Source of the DNA: Photobacterium atrarenae
GTDB lineage: Bacteria; Pseudomonadota; Gammaproteobacteria; Enterobacterales; Vibrionaceae
NCBI RefSeq assembly: GCF_024380015.1
Contig: NZ_CP101508.1
Location: forward strand, 2,356,902-2,420,901
DNA: 64,000 nucleotides
Reading direction: 5' to 3'
A program made the translations under genes and the position numbers. Below are positions 31,086 to 40,257 of the stretch, one piece after another. Below the pieces are notes generated by a model. It was not told the DNA's origin and ran no database searches. It saw nothing but the letters and a program-made list of their open reading frames with translations. The first letter of the stretch is position 1. Each line of letters begins with the position of its first letter.

Positions 31086-31688
31086 ATGGCAAGACGAAAC
31101 GACCATACTCGCGAAGAGTTGGTAAGTATGACACTGGAGCAAGTCAAAAACTTTCTCGAGCAACATCCACACCACGAGCTGAGCTTACGCAAAGTCGCTG
31201 CCATGATTGGCTATGTCCCGAGCACCCTGGTCAATGTATTCGGCAATTATAACCTGCTACTACTCCAAGCCGTAGCCCAAACCCTGGATGAATTGTTTGC
31301 CGAAGCTGAAGCGGAAATGCAGCATGTCACTTCCCCTGAGGAGGCCCTGCGCAAACTGGCCTACTGTTACTTAGATTTTGCCCAACGCCACCCATATCGC
31401 TGGCAACTCATTTTCCAACACACCATGAACGGCGAGGAGCTACCGGACTGGCAGGCAGAGCGGATCGACAATATGACGGGCATGCTCGAAGGCCTGATCC
31501 GCCAAATCACCCCAAACAAGACGGATAACGCCATCCTCGAGGTGAGCCGGGTGTTATGGGCCGGCGTTCATGGCATCACGCTGCTGAGTGTCGACGACAA
31601 ACTCTTCACTTCCACGCCGGTCGACGGCAAAGCGCTGATTGATAACCTGATCGACACCTATCTCAATGCCTGGCGGACAGAGGCCTAA
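31086..31688 (+). CDS. TetR/AcrR family transcriptional regulator
   Basis: 200 residues. The N-terminal helix-turn-helix is clear (ELSLRKVAAMIGYVPSTLVN, then VFGNYNLLLLQAVAQTL), although the recognition helix departs from the usual Tyr-x-His-Phe pattern (NVFGNYNLL). The C-terminal ligand domain has the WHG-like stretch VSRVLWAGVHGITLLS. It ends 12 bases before the LplT-PlsC fusion gene, so both form an operon and the regulator probably senses a lipid-related ligand and controls the fusion gene; this is inferred from position. Confidence 0.88.
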   Translation: MARRNDHTREELVSMTLEQVKNFLEQHPHHELSLRKVAAMIGYVPSTLVNVFGNYNLLLLQAVAQTLDELFAEAEAEMQHVTSPEEALRKLAYCYLDFAQRHPYRWQLIFQHTMNGEELPDWQAERIDNMTGMLEGLIRQITPNKTDNAILEVSRVLWAGVHGITLLSVDDKLFTSTPVDGKALIDNLIDTYLNAWRTEA

Positions 31689-31700
31689 ACGGAGACGAAT

Positions 31701-33575
31701 ATGAGCAGCAAGCCCCAGGCGCGCCTGTTAACTCAGCAACGATTTCTTCCCTATTTCCTGACTCAAGCATTCGGGGCTTTCAATGACAATGTTTATAAGA
31801 ATGTGCTGCTCATTCTGATCGCATTTGCCGCGCCCGGTGCGCTGCCCGTCGACTCCGATCTGGTGATCAACCTGGCAGCCGGGCTTTTCATACTGCCTTT
31901 TTTCCTGTTTTCTGCCTCAGCCGGCGTTCTGGCTGATAAATACGATAAAGCGCTGATCATGCGCAAGGTCAAGCTGGCCGAAATCGTGATTATGTCGCTT
32001 GCCGCCATCGCTTTTGTCACCGAAAGCTACACCGCCCTACTGGTGCTGCTGTTTCTGATGGGCACGCAATCGGCTTTCTTCGGTCCGGCGAAATACGCCC
32101 TGCTGCCTCAGCATCTGAGAAAAGAAGAGCTGGTCTCCGGCAACGCCCTGGTCGAAACCGGGACTTTTCTCGCCATCCTGATCGGCACCCTGCTGGCCGG
32201 AATTATCGCCAATCAGACCAACGCCCATACCATCGCCGCCGTCAGCGTGGTTGTGTTTGCGCTCATCGGTTATACCAGCTCGCGCTGGATCCCGGATGCC
32301 CCGCCCAGCAAGCCCGACAGCCATTTTCGCTGGCATCCGGTGCGCCAAACCCGCCACACGCTCTCTATCGCCCGGAGAAATAAAACCATTTTTCAGTGTG
32401 TGCTCGGGATCAGCTGGTTCTGGTTTTTAGGGGCGAGTTACCTCACCCAATTCCCGAATTTTGCCAAACTCCACCTCGGTGGCAATGCCGCCTCGGTCTC
32501 TTTCCTGCTGACCCTGTTCTCGATTGGCATTGCGATAGGCTCACTGCTGTGCGATCGCCTCTCGGGCCATCGCATCGAGCCGGGGATTGTCCCGTTAGGC
32601 AGCCTGGGGATCACCCTGTTCGGCGCCGATCTGATGCTTGCCACCCCGGCTATGATCCCGGCGACTGACTCAATCGTGACATTTATCAGCCAGCCGGAAC
32701 TGTGGCGAGTCTTCTTCTCATTGACGATGCTTGGTGTCTCCGGCGGGATTTTTATCGTGCCACTCTATGCCATGATGCAAAGCCGCGCGAAAGAAGACGA
32801 GCGAGCCCAGATCATTGCCGCCAATAACATCTGGAACGCGATTTTTATGGTAGTCAGCGCCGTCACCGCCATTGTCTTTTTGTCTGCGCTGGGCTTGTCT
32901 ATCCCGCAGTTTTTCCTGTTCCTGGCGTTGGTCAACCTCGCGGTGATGCTCTATATCTACACCCAGGCACCGGATTTTTTCTGGCGCTTTCTGGTCTGGC
33001 TGGTCAGCCACACCCTGTACCGGGTTCGCCATAAAGATCTGAGCCATATTCCAGCCAAGGGCGGTGCACTGATCGTCTGCAACCATGTCAGCTATATGGA
33101 CGCGTTGTTACTGGCCGGTGCCTGCCCGCGCCCGATCCGCTTCTTGATGGATAAAGACATCTATAACATCCCGTTCATTAAGACGTTCTGCTCAGCCTGC
33201 AAGGTGATCCCGATTGATGCCACCGACCGCCGCTCCGTGATGAAAGCCTTTACCAGAGTGAACGGCTATCTGGACCAGGGCGACATCGTCTGTGTCTTCC
33301 CGGAGGGCCAGCTTACCTATGACGGCGAGATCGGCCCTTTTCTACGCGGCATTGATCTGATCATCAAACGGGCCCAGGTACCGGTGATCCCGGTGGCACT
33401 GCAGGGGTTGTGGGGCAGTTATTTCAGCCGGGAAGGCGGCCGGGCACTGCTGAAGCTACCGAAGCGTTTCTGGTCCCGGGTCCAGATTGTGGCCGGGCCG
33501 CCGGTGGCAGCCGGTGAGGCCAACAGCACCATGTTGCGCGAGCAAATCCTGGCGCTGCGGGGCGAAAACAGATAA
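31701..33575 (+). CDS. LplT-like MFS transporter fused to PlsC-type acyltransferase
   Basis: 624-residue two-part protein. Residues about 10-415 form 11-12 membrane segments of the LplT lysophospholipid transporter type (FGAFNDNVYKNVLLILIAF; MGTQSAFFGPAKYALLPQ). Residues about 430-620 are a PlsC acyltransferase with the catalytic NHVSYMDAL (HxxxxD) and the phosphate-binding FPEGQLTYDG motifs. In larger LplT-Aas fusions an acyl-ACP synthetase domain follows; it is absent here. The likely role is uptake or flipping of lysophospholipid and its re-acylation at the inner membrane. Cotranscribed with the TetR gene; ACGGAGACGAAT precedes the ATG. Convergent with menE, only 16 bases apart. Confidence 0.88.
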   Translation: MSSKPQARLLTQQRFLPYFLTQAFGAFNDNVYKNVLLILIAFAAPGALPVDSDLVINLAAGLFILPFFLFSASAGVLADKYDKALIMRKVKLAEIVIMSLAAIAFVTESYTALLVLLFLMGTQSAFFGPAKYALLPQHLRKEELVSGNALVETGTFLAILIGTLLAGIIANQTNAHTIAAVSVVVFALIGYTSSRWIPDAPPSKPDSHFRWHPVRQTRHTLSIARRNKTIFQCVLGISWFWFLGASYLTQFPNFAKLHLGGNAASVSFLLTLFSIGIAIGSLLCDRLSGHRIEPGIVPLGSLGITLFGADLMLATPAMIPATDSIVTFISQPELWRVFFSLTMLGVSGGIFIVPLYAMMQSRAKEDERAQIIAANNIWNAIFMVVSAVTAIVFLSALGLSIPQFFLFLALVNLAVMLYIYTQAPDFFWRFLVWLVSHTLYRVRHKDLSHIPAKGGALIVCNHVSYMDALLLAGACPRPIRFLMDKDIYNIPFIKTFCSACKVIPIDATDRRSVMKAFTRVNGYLDQGDIVCVFPEGQLTYDGEIGPFLRGIDLIIKRAQVPVIPVALQGLWGSYFSREGGRALLKLPKRFWSRVQIVAGPPVAAGEANSTMLREQILALRGENR

Positions 33576-33591
33576 TACTCAGCCGGAATGA

Positions 33592-35046
33592 TTATAGAGA
33601 TTGACTCGCCAGCCAGTCAGCCAGTTGCCGGCGGGATATTTTGATACCGTTGCCGATAAGATGTTCCGGTAACATCAGGTAATCGACCGGACGGCGAAAT
33701 GCCGTCACCTGCTCGGCCATAAACGCCTGCAAATCTTGCTTGAGTGACTCGGAAAGCGGCTTAGTCGCGTGCTCCACCTCAGTCATGATGAGAGCCACCG
33801 GACGCTGCCCGTATTCCGAATCCGCTACCGGCAGCACCACAGCCTGTCTCACCGCGGGATGAGCCAGCAACACCTGCTCAATCGATTCCGGCTGTACATT
33901 CTCGCCGCCGGAGATAAACATATTGTCCGCTCGCCCCTGAATAAACAGCTCACCGTCGAGCCAGACTCCCAAGTCTTTGGTCGCAAACCATGACTCTGCC
34001 GACAGCGGTTCAATCTGCCGGTTACGGTAATAGCCCAGCGCCAGAGTCTCGCCCCGTACCCAAATCTCACCGTCCCGGATCACCAGCTCACGCTGCGGCA
34101 ACACCTGCCCCACGCCAGCACTGGCATTGGCCAGTTTGGCGGTTACGGTCGACGCCATTTCCGTCATCCCGTAGCCGCACCAGCAGCGGATCCCGGCTTG
34201 CTCAGCCTGCGATGTCAGGCCGACCGGGATCATCGCCCCGCCCAGCAACACCTCTTTCAGCTTGACAACCGCCTTCACAGCATCTGAGCTTTCATCACGA
34301 CTATCATCGAGGCATTCAGCCAGGAACCGCTGCAACTGAGTCGGCACCAGAGACGCATGCGTCACCTGCAACAGGGCCTGATTCAAGTCGCTTGCGTCAG
34401 CCACGACAAGCTGAGCGCCACGGTAGAGCCAGCGCCAGAGGATCGCCATCCCGGAGATGTGAAACAGCGGCAGCGACAGCAACCAGCAGTCACCAGGCTG
34501 ATAGTCCATTTGTGCCAGCAAGCCCTGCGCACTGGCCAGGTGCGTCCGGGCAGCATGCACCACCGCTTTGGGCTGGCCGGTCGAGCCAGAGGTCAGCGTC
34601 AGCGTAAGTGGCCGCTCCGGTTGCCACGCAACCGTGACCGGCGACGCAGCCTCCTCCCCCCGAAGTTCAATCACCGGATAACGGTCTGCAACTTCGGCGT
34701 TCGGCGAAGGCGTCCAGAGAAAGTCACATGCCAGGCGTCGCAATTGCTCAACCAGCTCCGGTGCACTGCTTTTCGGATTCAGCCCCACCGAGCGAGCACC
34801 GATGCGCATCACCGCCAGGAGCAGCCAGACCGTTTGAATTGAATTGGGCGCAATGATTGCCACCAGCTGATCCGGTTTGACTCCTTGCGCGGCCAGCCCG
34901 GCGGCATAATTATCCACCTGGCGCGCCACTTCGGCCCAGCTCCATTGACTGACGCCATCCGACAGTGCTATCTCATCCGCCCGCCCGGCGGCCCAGTGCT
35001 GCCAGGGCCAGGTGGAAAAATTGATGCCTGTTAGTCCTGCTGCCAT
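33592..35046 (-). CDS. menE: o-Succinylbenzoate-CoA ligase
   Basis: Activates o-succinylbenzoate to its CoA thioester in menaquinone synthesis. The 484 residues show the adenylate-forming enzyme motifs: [20 protein letters not shown] (P-loop-like A3), [12 protein letters not shown] (A5), the aspartate of [17 protein letters not shown] (A7-A8), and a C-terminal catalytic lysine in [11 protein letters not shown]. Last gene of the men operon on the minus strand; it overlaps menC by 16 bases. It converges on the LplT-PlsC gene with only 16 bases between, and I see no terminator there. Confidence 0.93.
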   Translation of the reverse strand: MAAGLTGINFSTWPWQHWAAGRADEIALSDGVSQWSWAEVARQVDNYAAGLAAQGVKPDQLVAIIAPNSIQTVWLLLAVMRIGARSVGLNPKSSAPELVEQLRRLACDFLWTPSPNAEVADRYPVIELRGEEAASPVTVAWQPERPLTLTLTSGSTGQPKAVVHAARTHLASAQGLLAQMDYQPGDCWLLSLPLFHISGMAILWRWLYRGAQLVVADASDLNQALLQVTHASLVPTQLQRFLAECLDDSRDESSDAVKAVVKLKEVLLGGAMIPVGLTSQAEQAGIRCWCGYGMTEMASTVTAKLANASAGVGQVLPQRELVIRDGEIWVRGETLALGYYRNRQIEPLSAESWFATKDLGVWLDGELFIQGRADNMFISGGENVQPESIEQVLLAHPAVRQAVVLPVADSEYGQRPVALIMTEVEHATKPLSESLKQDLQAFMAEQVTAFRRPVDYLMLPEHLIGNGIKISRRQLADWLASQSL

Positions 35047-36020
35047 ACCACCTCAAGCGAAGACAGCGGGGTGATCGGCAGCGCACAATCCGGCCACGGC
35101 GTTTCCAGTTGAGCCTGAAACAGCTGCATGGTATCAAGCCCCGGCACCACCTCAGGGGTTTGCCAGGCCGCGAGCCGGGCCAGTTGACCCAAACCCAGGC
35201 TCGATTCCAAACTTGAGCTGATCACCGGGATCAGCCCCGCCTCCCGAGCATCCGCAACCAAATCCAGACAGCGTTGCACCGAGCCGACTAAAGTCGGTTT
35301 AATCACTATCGCGGCTACCCCAGGCTCCGCTTTCACGGTAAATCCCGGGTCGCGTACAGTTTCATCCCAGGCAATCGCGATCCCGGTCTCCTCGGCAAAC
35401 GCCAGGCTCTCTGCCGGGGTCCGGCAGGGCTCTTCAAGAAACGCGATCCCCGCGCGGTGTTGCGGCGAGACATACTTGGCAAACTGGCGCGCTTTGAGTG
35501 GTGTCCACTGACGGTTGGCATCCAGCCGCAGTCGAATACCCGGCACCGCTTCGATAAACATATTAGCGATCATCCCGTCACGCACCGCCTCGTACATACC
35601 GACTTTCATTTTGGCCACCGGCTCACCCGGGAGCTGACTGAGGTGCTCAACCAATTCATCCGGATCGCCCGAACACAGCGGGGCAACCTGATAATTTCCT
35701 TGCGCCGGCAATTCCCCGGCCAACTCCAGCAGCGCCATACTGAGACCAAAGGCAACCGAAGGGTAAGTATCGGACAAATCCAATGACCCACCCGCCTGCC
35801 ATTGCGTCAGCAATGTTTGCGCCTGCTCGCCGGCTTGCGACAGCGACTCGGTGCTGAACTCCGGCAACGGCGCAATTTCACCGTAGCCGACGCGGCCTCC
35901 GTCCCGGAGTTCAACCACCCAGCCTTCACGCATCGCCAGACGCTGGGCGCGCAAAATAACTCCCGAATCCATGGGTAACTGATATTGATAAAGTTTCGCG
36001 TGACGTGTCATATCTTCCAT
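35031..36020 (-). CDS. menC: o-Succinylbenzoate synthase
   Basis: Enolase-superfamily dehydratase converting SHCHC to o-succinylbenzoate. The 329 residues contain the family lysine in [15 protein letters not shown], magnesium ligands in [18 protein letters not shown] and [10 protein letters not shown], and the second lysine in [12 protein letters not shown]. The start at 36020 follows the menH stop with no gap; ATG at 36011 ([13 protein letters not shown]) has GGAAG just upstream and fits the E. coli start better. Normally menB stands between menH and menC; here the two are directly adjacent. Confidence 0.92.
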   Translation of the reverse strand: MEDMTRHAKLYQYQLPMDSGVILRAQRLAMREGWVVELRDGGRVGYGEIAPLPEFSTESLSQAGEQAQTLLTQWQAGGSLDLSDTYPSVAFGLSMALLELAGELPAQGNYQVAPLCSGDPDELVEHLSQLPGEPVAKMKVGMYEAVRDGMIANMFIEAVPGIRLRLDANRQWTPLKARQFAKYVSPQHRAGIAFLEEPCRTPAESLAFAEETGIAIAWDETVRDPGFTVKAEPGVAAIVIKPTLVGSVQRCLDLVADAREAGLIPVISSSLESSLGLGQLARLAAWQTPEVVPGLDTMQLFQAQLETPWPDCALPITPLSSLEVVWQQD

Positions 36021-36821
36021 CTACTGAAATTGGATTAAAAACTGTGCTAAGGCCGCAGAGAAAAGGTCCGGTTGCTCTGCATGGACATTATGTCCTGCCG
36101 CCGGGATCACGCTGACCTCTAGCGCGCTCGATGCTGCCAGTGCCCGGAATTTGGCATCCTTTTCCCCGCAAATATAGTGAACTGGCAACGGCAGCTCGCC
36201 CAGTGCCGCTAGCAACACCGGCTGCTTGGCCAGAGAAGTTGCCCGTAGCATCTGCGCGATGCCCGGGCCGAACAAATCCCTGCGCTGGGTGATCAGGTAT
36301 TGCCGCTGTGCGGCATCAAGCGAGGCAAAGACCGGCTGTTGGTACCAATCCGAGAGCACTTGCTCCGGCGGCCCAACCATAAAACGCTGCGCCCAGTGTT
36401 CATCATTCGCCAGCCGCGCTGCCCGCTGCGATTCAGGCAAACCGAAATGACCGCCTTCGAGCACCAGCCCGACAAGGGTCGGCCCGTTCGCCGGGCGCGG
36501 CATGCAGGCATGGTACATCCCCAATCGCGCACCCATGGAATAGCCAATCAGGACATAACGTCGGATCCCGTACTGACACAAGATGTCAGAGATCTGCTGA
36601 TTAACGTCGTCAAATCCCAGAGCCGTGATATCTCGGCTCTGGCCGTGGCCGGGCAGATCAATGGTCAGGCAGGGATAAGCGCTCGAGCAATGCCGGATCA
36701 CCGGGGCCCAGTCCAGGCCGCTGCCGAGCAGGCCATGAAGGAAAACCAATACAGGTTGCGATACATGGCTAACACCTGCGTGTTCACCTGTGTGGCAGCA
36801 ACATTCAGAGTAAAGCGGCAT
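36021..36821 (-). CDS. menH: SHCHC synthase MenH (alpha/beta hydrolase)
   Basis: Eliminates pyruvate from SEPHCHC to form 2-succinyl-6-hydroxy-2,4-cyclohexadiene-1-carboxylate. The 266 residues show the oxyanion loop LHGLLGSGLDW, the nucleophile elbow IGYSMGARLGM, and the catalytic histidine in PAAGHNVHAEQP. The first 15 residues overlap the end of menD and are Cys-rich (SECCCHTG), so the true start may be a little further in. Positioned between menD and menC in the men operon. Confidence 0.9.
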   Translation of the reverse strand: MPLYSECCCHTGEHAGVSHVSQPVLVFLHGLLGSGLDWAPVIRHCSSAYPCLTIDLPGHGQSRDITALGFDDVNQQISDILCQYGIRRYVLIGYSMGARLGMYHACMPRPANGPTLVGLVLEGGHFGLPESQRAARLANDEHWAQRFMVGPPEQVLSDWYQQPVFASLDAAQRQYLITQRRDLFGPGIAQMLRATSLAKQPVLLAALGELPLPVHYICGEKDAKFRALAASSALEVSVIPAAGHNVHAEQPDLFSAALAQFLIQFQ

Positions 36822-38553
36822 GTTTGATCTCAGCGAACAAGGCCTGGAGCAACGCCCCGCTCTGTCCCGGTGGCGTTTTCACTTCAATCAGCGTCGCGCC
36901 GGGACGGCTCAGCCCCTGACGGCAGGCATCTTCAGCAGTTTTCAGGGTGCCCGGGCACGCGTAGGTCATGCCGAACATCGCCGCCGCGTGTTCAAATGAC
37001 AAGCCGTGAGACATCCTGTACAACGGATCCCGCTGCTGGTCCGGGACCGGCAATAGATCAAAAATACCCCCACCATCATTGTTGGTCACAATCACCACCA
37101 CCGGCAGCTCGCTCTGGCCCAGCAGCGCCAGGGAGTTGAGATCATAGAGCAGCGAGGTATCACCCAGTGCACACAGCAGCGGTGTTTGTCGCGCGCGTTG
37201 CACCCCTGCGGCGGTGGCAATCAAACCATCAATGCCCGAAGCACCGCGATTGGCGAATACAGCGGTATCCGGCAACTGGCCACACATATCGAGCAAGCGG
37301 ACAATCAGGCTGTTACCCAGAAACAATTCAGTGTCCGGCGTCAGCCAACCCGGCAGATTTACCGCTAAGCTGACTTCATCCAGCGCCGTTCGATCCGCAG
37401 CCAGTTGGGTAAAGTAGGCTGTTGATGCCTGAGCCAGCGGTGCGGCCCAGCCATGATAAGGCGACTCGTAGACCTGCTGCGTCGCGGCCTCTGCCCAGGC
37501 TTTCACTGCTGCAACGATCCGCCGGCTACGACGATGGGAAGGATCTAGCCGTTCGGTCAGCGGATCAACTAACCAATACTGCTGCCACTGCCGGGCGGCA
37601 ATCAACGCGAGCAGACGTTTTGACACCAGCCGGGCCCCAAACTGGAGGATCACCTCTGCCTGATTGAGATGCTGGCGGCATGCCTCATTTTGCAACCAGA
37701 CATCATAGCCCGCCCAGTCGCTGGAGCCGCCGGACTGGGGATCAGCCAATAGCGGCCAGCCCAACCGTTCTGCCAGTACTTTCACAGCATCCAGCTCGCC
37801 CGGTGCTAAACGCCCGGCCAGGATCACCCCTTTCTGCGCCACGAACGTCGACCAGAGTGCCGGTTCGACCCACACCGCGCCACTGTCGGCCCGCTGGAAC
37901 CGGGTATACGGCTGGGTATCGGCTTGCCAGCTGCCCAGCGCAGCCAGATACTGGGTAAACCGGCCAGCCTCGCCATACAGCGGCTCCGGGTAGTGGCAAT
38001 TAAAATGAACCGCACCGCCACGCTGCGACTGCTGGAACATGGCCGCATCGACGGTCGTCAGCAGCCAGCTCGGGCAAATATCCAGGCTCGGCGAAGGAAT
38101 ATCATGGCAGGCCGTGACATGATCGGAAAAAATCCCCGGCTGTCGAATCGCCTGGTTGGCCCCGCACTGGATCAGCTCCGGCGGCCGATCTGAGGTCAGC
38201 AGCACCAGCTTTTCGCCAGTCAGGCCCGCTTCGGCCACCGCCGGTAACAGGTTCGCCACTGCTGTACCAGAAGTGACAATCACCGCGACCGGTGCCTGCA
38301 CCGCTTTCGCCAGTCCCAGCGCCATAAATCCGAGCCCGCGTTCATCAAAGTGGGTATGGAGCGTCAAACGGGGGTGCTGGTCAGCCGCCAGAGTCAAGGG
38401 AGTCGAACGGGATCCCGGCGCAATACAAACATGCTCCACGCCGAGACGGGACAATTCTTCCAGCATCAATTGTGCCCAGAGCCGGTTCAGCCCGGCCCGG
38501 TGATCCGTCGTGATCTCGGGCTGGCAGGCGGGTGTCGCGCGATGGATGGTCAT
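36805..38553 (-). CDS. menD: SEPHCHC synthase MenD
   Basis: Thiamine-diphosphate enzyme that joins isochorismate and 2-oxoglutarate, the first committed step of the menaquinone branch. The 582 residues have the three ThDP-enzyme domains: the N-terminal glutamate-containing region (VEHVCIAPGSRSTPLTLAAD), the middle domain, and the C-terminal cofactor motif CALGDTSLLYDLNSLALL (GDxSxxYD) with VIVTNNDGGGIFD. E. coli MenD is 556 residues. The start overlaps the menF stop as ATGA, which suggests coupled translation, and the end overlaps the menH start. Confidence 0.94.
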   Translation of the reverse strand: MTIHRATPACQPEITTDHRAGLNRLWAQLMLEELSRLGVEHVCIAPGSRSTPLTLAADQHPRLTLHTHFDERGLGFMALGLAKAVQAPVAVIVTSGTAVANLLPAVAEAGLTGEKLVLLTSDRPPELIQCGANQAIRQPGIFSDHVTACHDIPSPSLDICPSWLLTTVDAAMFQQSQRGGAVHFNCHYPEPLYGEAGRFTQYLAALGSWQADTQPYTRFQRADSGAVWVEPALWSTFVAQKGVILAGRLAPGELDAVKVLAERLGWPLLADPQSGGSSDWAGYDVWLQNEACRQHLNQAEVILQFGARLVSKRLLALIAARQWQQYWLVDPLTERLDPSHRRSRRIVAAVKAWAEAATQQVYESPYHGWAAPLAQASTAYFTQLAADRTALDEVSLAVNLPGWLTPDTELFLGNSLIVRLLDMCGQLPDTAVFANRGASGIDGLIATAAGVQRARQTPLLCALGDTSLLYDLNSLALLGQSELPVVVIVTNNDGGGIFDLLPVPDQQRDPLYRMSHGLSFEHAAAMFGMTYACPGTLKTAEDACRQGLSRPGATLIEVKTPPGQSGALLQALFAEIKHAALL

Positions 38554-39914
38554 GCGGTATTACGCTCCCTGTTTCGTTCACGGGTCGGAGCCATGTCTAA
38601 TGTCATCGGTATCTCCGGCGCTGTATTCTCTGCGCCGAGCAGATGGCTGAGGGTCTCGGTTTTACGCTCCAGCTCCTGCCATTCACTGACAGCGGTGGAT
38701 CCGGGTACAATCCCGGCGCCGGCAAACAAGTGCAATTCACCGTCCTGCATCAGGGCGCTTCGGATCGCGACGCAAAACTCGCTCTGCGCCTGGCCGATAT
38801 AACCGACGGCACCACTGTACCAACCGCGGGCGAACGGCTCATGAGTTTCAATAAACCCCAGCGCTGCGTCCCGGGGCAAACCGGCAATGGCTGCCGTCGG
38901 CTGCAGACACTCAAGCAGCGCCGCACTGGTGACGCCAATATTCAGCGCAGCAGAAATGCTTCTTTTGAGATGCTGGATCTGGCGTAACTTCACCAGCTCG
39001 GGTGTGCCGGCCACCGCCAGCTCGCTACAGCAAGGCGTCAGTCGCTGAACAATATCATCCACCACCAGCTGGTTTTCATAGCGGTTTTTACTATCTTCCA
39101 GCAACCATTGTGCCAGGCGGTAATCCTCGGCTTCGCCATGACCACGAGCAATCGTCCCGGCCAGCGCTTCCGTGCGGCAACTCTCAGCCTGGCGCAGAAA
39201 CAGCCGCTCCGGCGTCGAGCCGACAAAACCGTGGCGGGCATCCTGGGCCAGCATAAAATGAAAACTGCTGTGGTTTTTACTGCGGCTGGCCTGCAGCAAC
39301 TGTGCCGGCGTCAGCGTCCCGTCCAACGACAAGGTTGTGCGGCGCGCCAGCACCACCTTATCCAACGCTCCCTGTTCAATCGCATGGAGCGCTTGGTCCA
39401 GCGTTTCTGACCATTGGGCAAAATCCGGCGTATCGCTCCGGTGGCGGATCCCGCAGCGAATCGCCGGAATCCGTGCCACTGACGGAACTAACTGCTGCAA
39501 AACCTGCACCGTTCTTTCCTTGTGCTCAGGCGCAAGATTGGCAGACAGTTGCCAACCTTGCGGGGTTTGGCTCAGCTCCAGCGCCGGCAGAAAAAAGAAT
39601 GCGGACAAACAACGGCGATTGTGCACCGTCCGGCTATCAAACGACTGGCCGCCCCAGACACGCTGCTGGCCACGAACAGCTTGCTCTGCAGCAACCGGCT
39701 CAGAAAATGTCTGTAGCTGACCCAAGGCCACAACGGTTTCCCGGCCGTCGCGCGCTTGCCAGAAAAATTGGGGGTAGATCGGCTGCGAGGCCATCCAGCC
39801 GATCACATCGGCGGTTTCCGGCCAGCAAACCGCCACACTGACACGATGTGTCGACGGGCCGGCAGCTTGAATTGATTCTACAAGAGATGAAATGGCAGTT
39901 TGTAACCCGGTCAA
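38550..39914 (-). CDS. menF: Menaquinone-specific isochorismate synthase
   Basis: Isomerises chorismate to isochorismate. The chorismate-binding domain fills the C-terminal two thirds, with KVVLARRTTLSL, FVGSTPERLFLR, TEALAGTIARG, ENQLVVDDI, QPTAAIAGLPRDAALG and FCVAIRSALM (family metal and base residues). An open frame extends to 40127, but its first 70 residues are unlike MenF. TTG at 39914 has AGTGAGG five bases upstream and yields 454 residues, close to the family length (E. coli 431), so I chose it. First gene of men; divergent from alaA. Confidence 0.88.
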   Translation of the reverse strand: MTGLQTAISSLVESIQAAGPSTHRVSVAVCWPETADVIGWMASQPIYPQFFWQARDGRETVVALGQLQTFSEPVAAEQAVRGQQRVWGGQSFDSRTVHNRRCLSAFFFLPALELSQTPQGWQLSANLAPEHKERTVQVLQQLVPSVARIPAIRCGIRHRSDTPDFAQWSETLDQALHAIEQGALDKVVLARRTTLSLDGTLTPAQLLQASRSKNHSSFHFMLAQDARHGFVGSTPERLFLRQAESCRTEALAGTIARGHGEAEDYRLAQWLLEDSKNRYENQLVVDDIVQRLTPCCSELAVAGTPELVKLRQIQHLKRSISAALNIGVTSAALLECLQPTAAIAGLPRDAALGFIETHEPFARGWYSGAVGYIGQAQSEFCVAIRSALMQDGELHLFAGAGIVPGSTAVSEWQELERKTETLSHLLGAENTAPEIPMTLDMAPTRERNRERNTA

Positions 39915-40257
39915 GAAAACCTCACTCAGCGCTCTGTCAGTCGCGGTATATCTACAGCGATTATAGAGAGACGACTCACTTTGAATATTGTTCCAGCTCA
40001 ATATTGGCCAATAGTTTAACCACATAATATATGTGCTATTGCGCCGCGCCAAATGCAATCTGGCTAGTATGCTTAAGATGGCATTGATCATCTGCGCTTC
40101 CTCAGCCCGCCACCAGTAGAGAATCATGCCAGTAGAAAAAGAACTTAATTATAGATTCCCCTTTTTTTCATTATTTTTTCCTGCCGACTCTTTATTTATC
40201 ACAATTCCTTAGTGTAATTTGTTGTCATTAGATAACAATTCGCGCAGGAAAACAGCA
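39915..40257. promoter_or_regulatory. Divergent menF-alaA control region
   Basis: 343 bases, AT-rich in 39980-40240. TTGTTGTC-ATTA-GATAACAA (40219-40238) is a near-perfect inverted repeat (7 of 8) ending 19 bases before the alaA ATG and is a candidate operator. A direct repeat AATATTG occurs twice around 39983-40005. No further gene is supported, though a longer menF frame covers part of the region. Confidence 0.4.

Noticed and set aside
39915..40127. N-terminal extension of menF
   Set aside because: The extra residues are unlike MenF, and a well-spaced ribosome site precedes the TTG at 39914.
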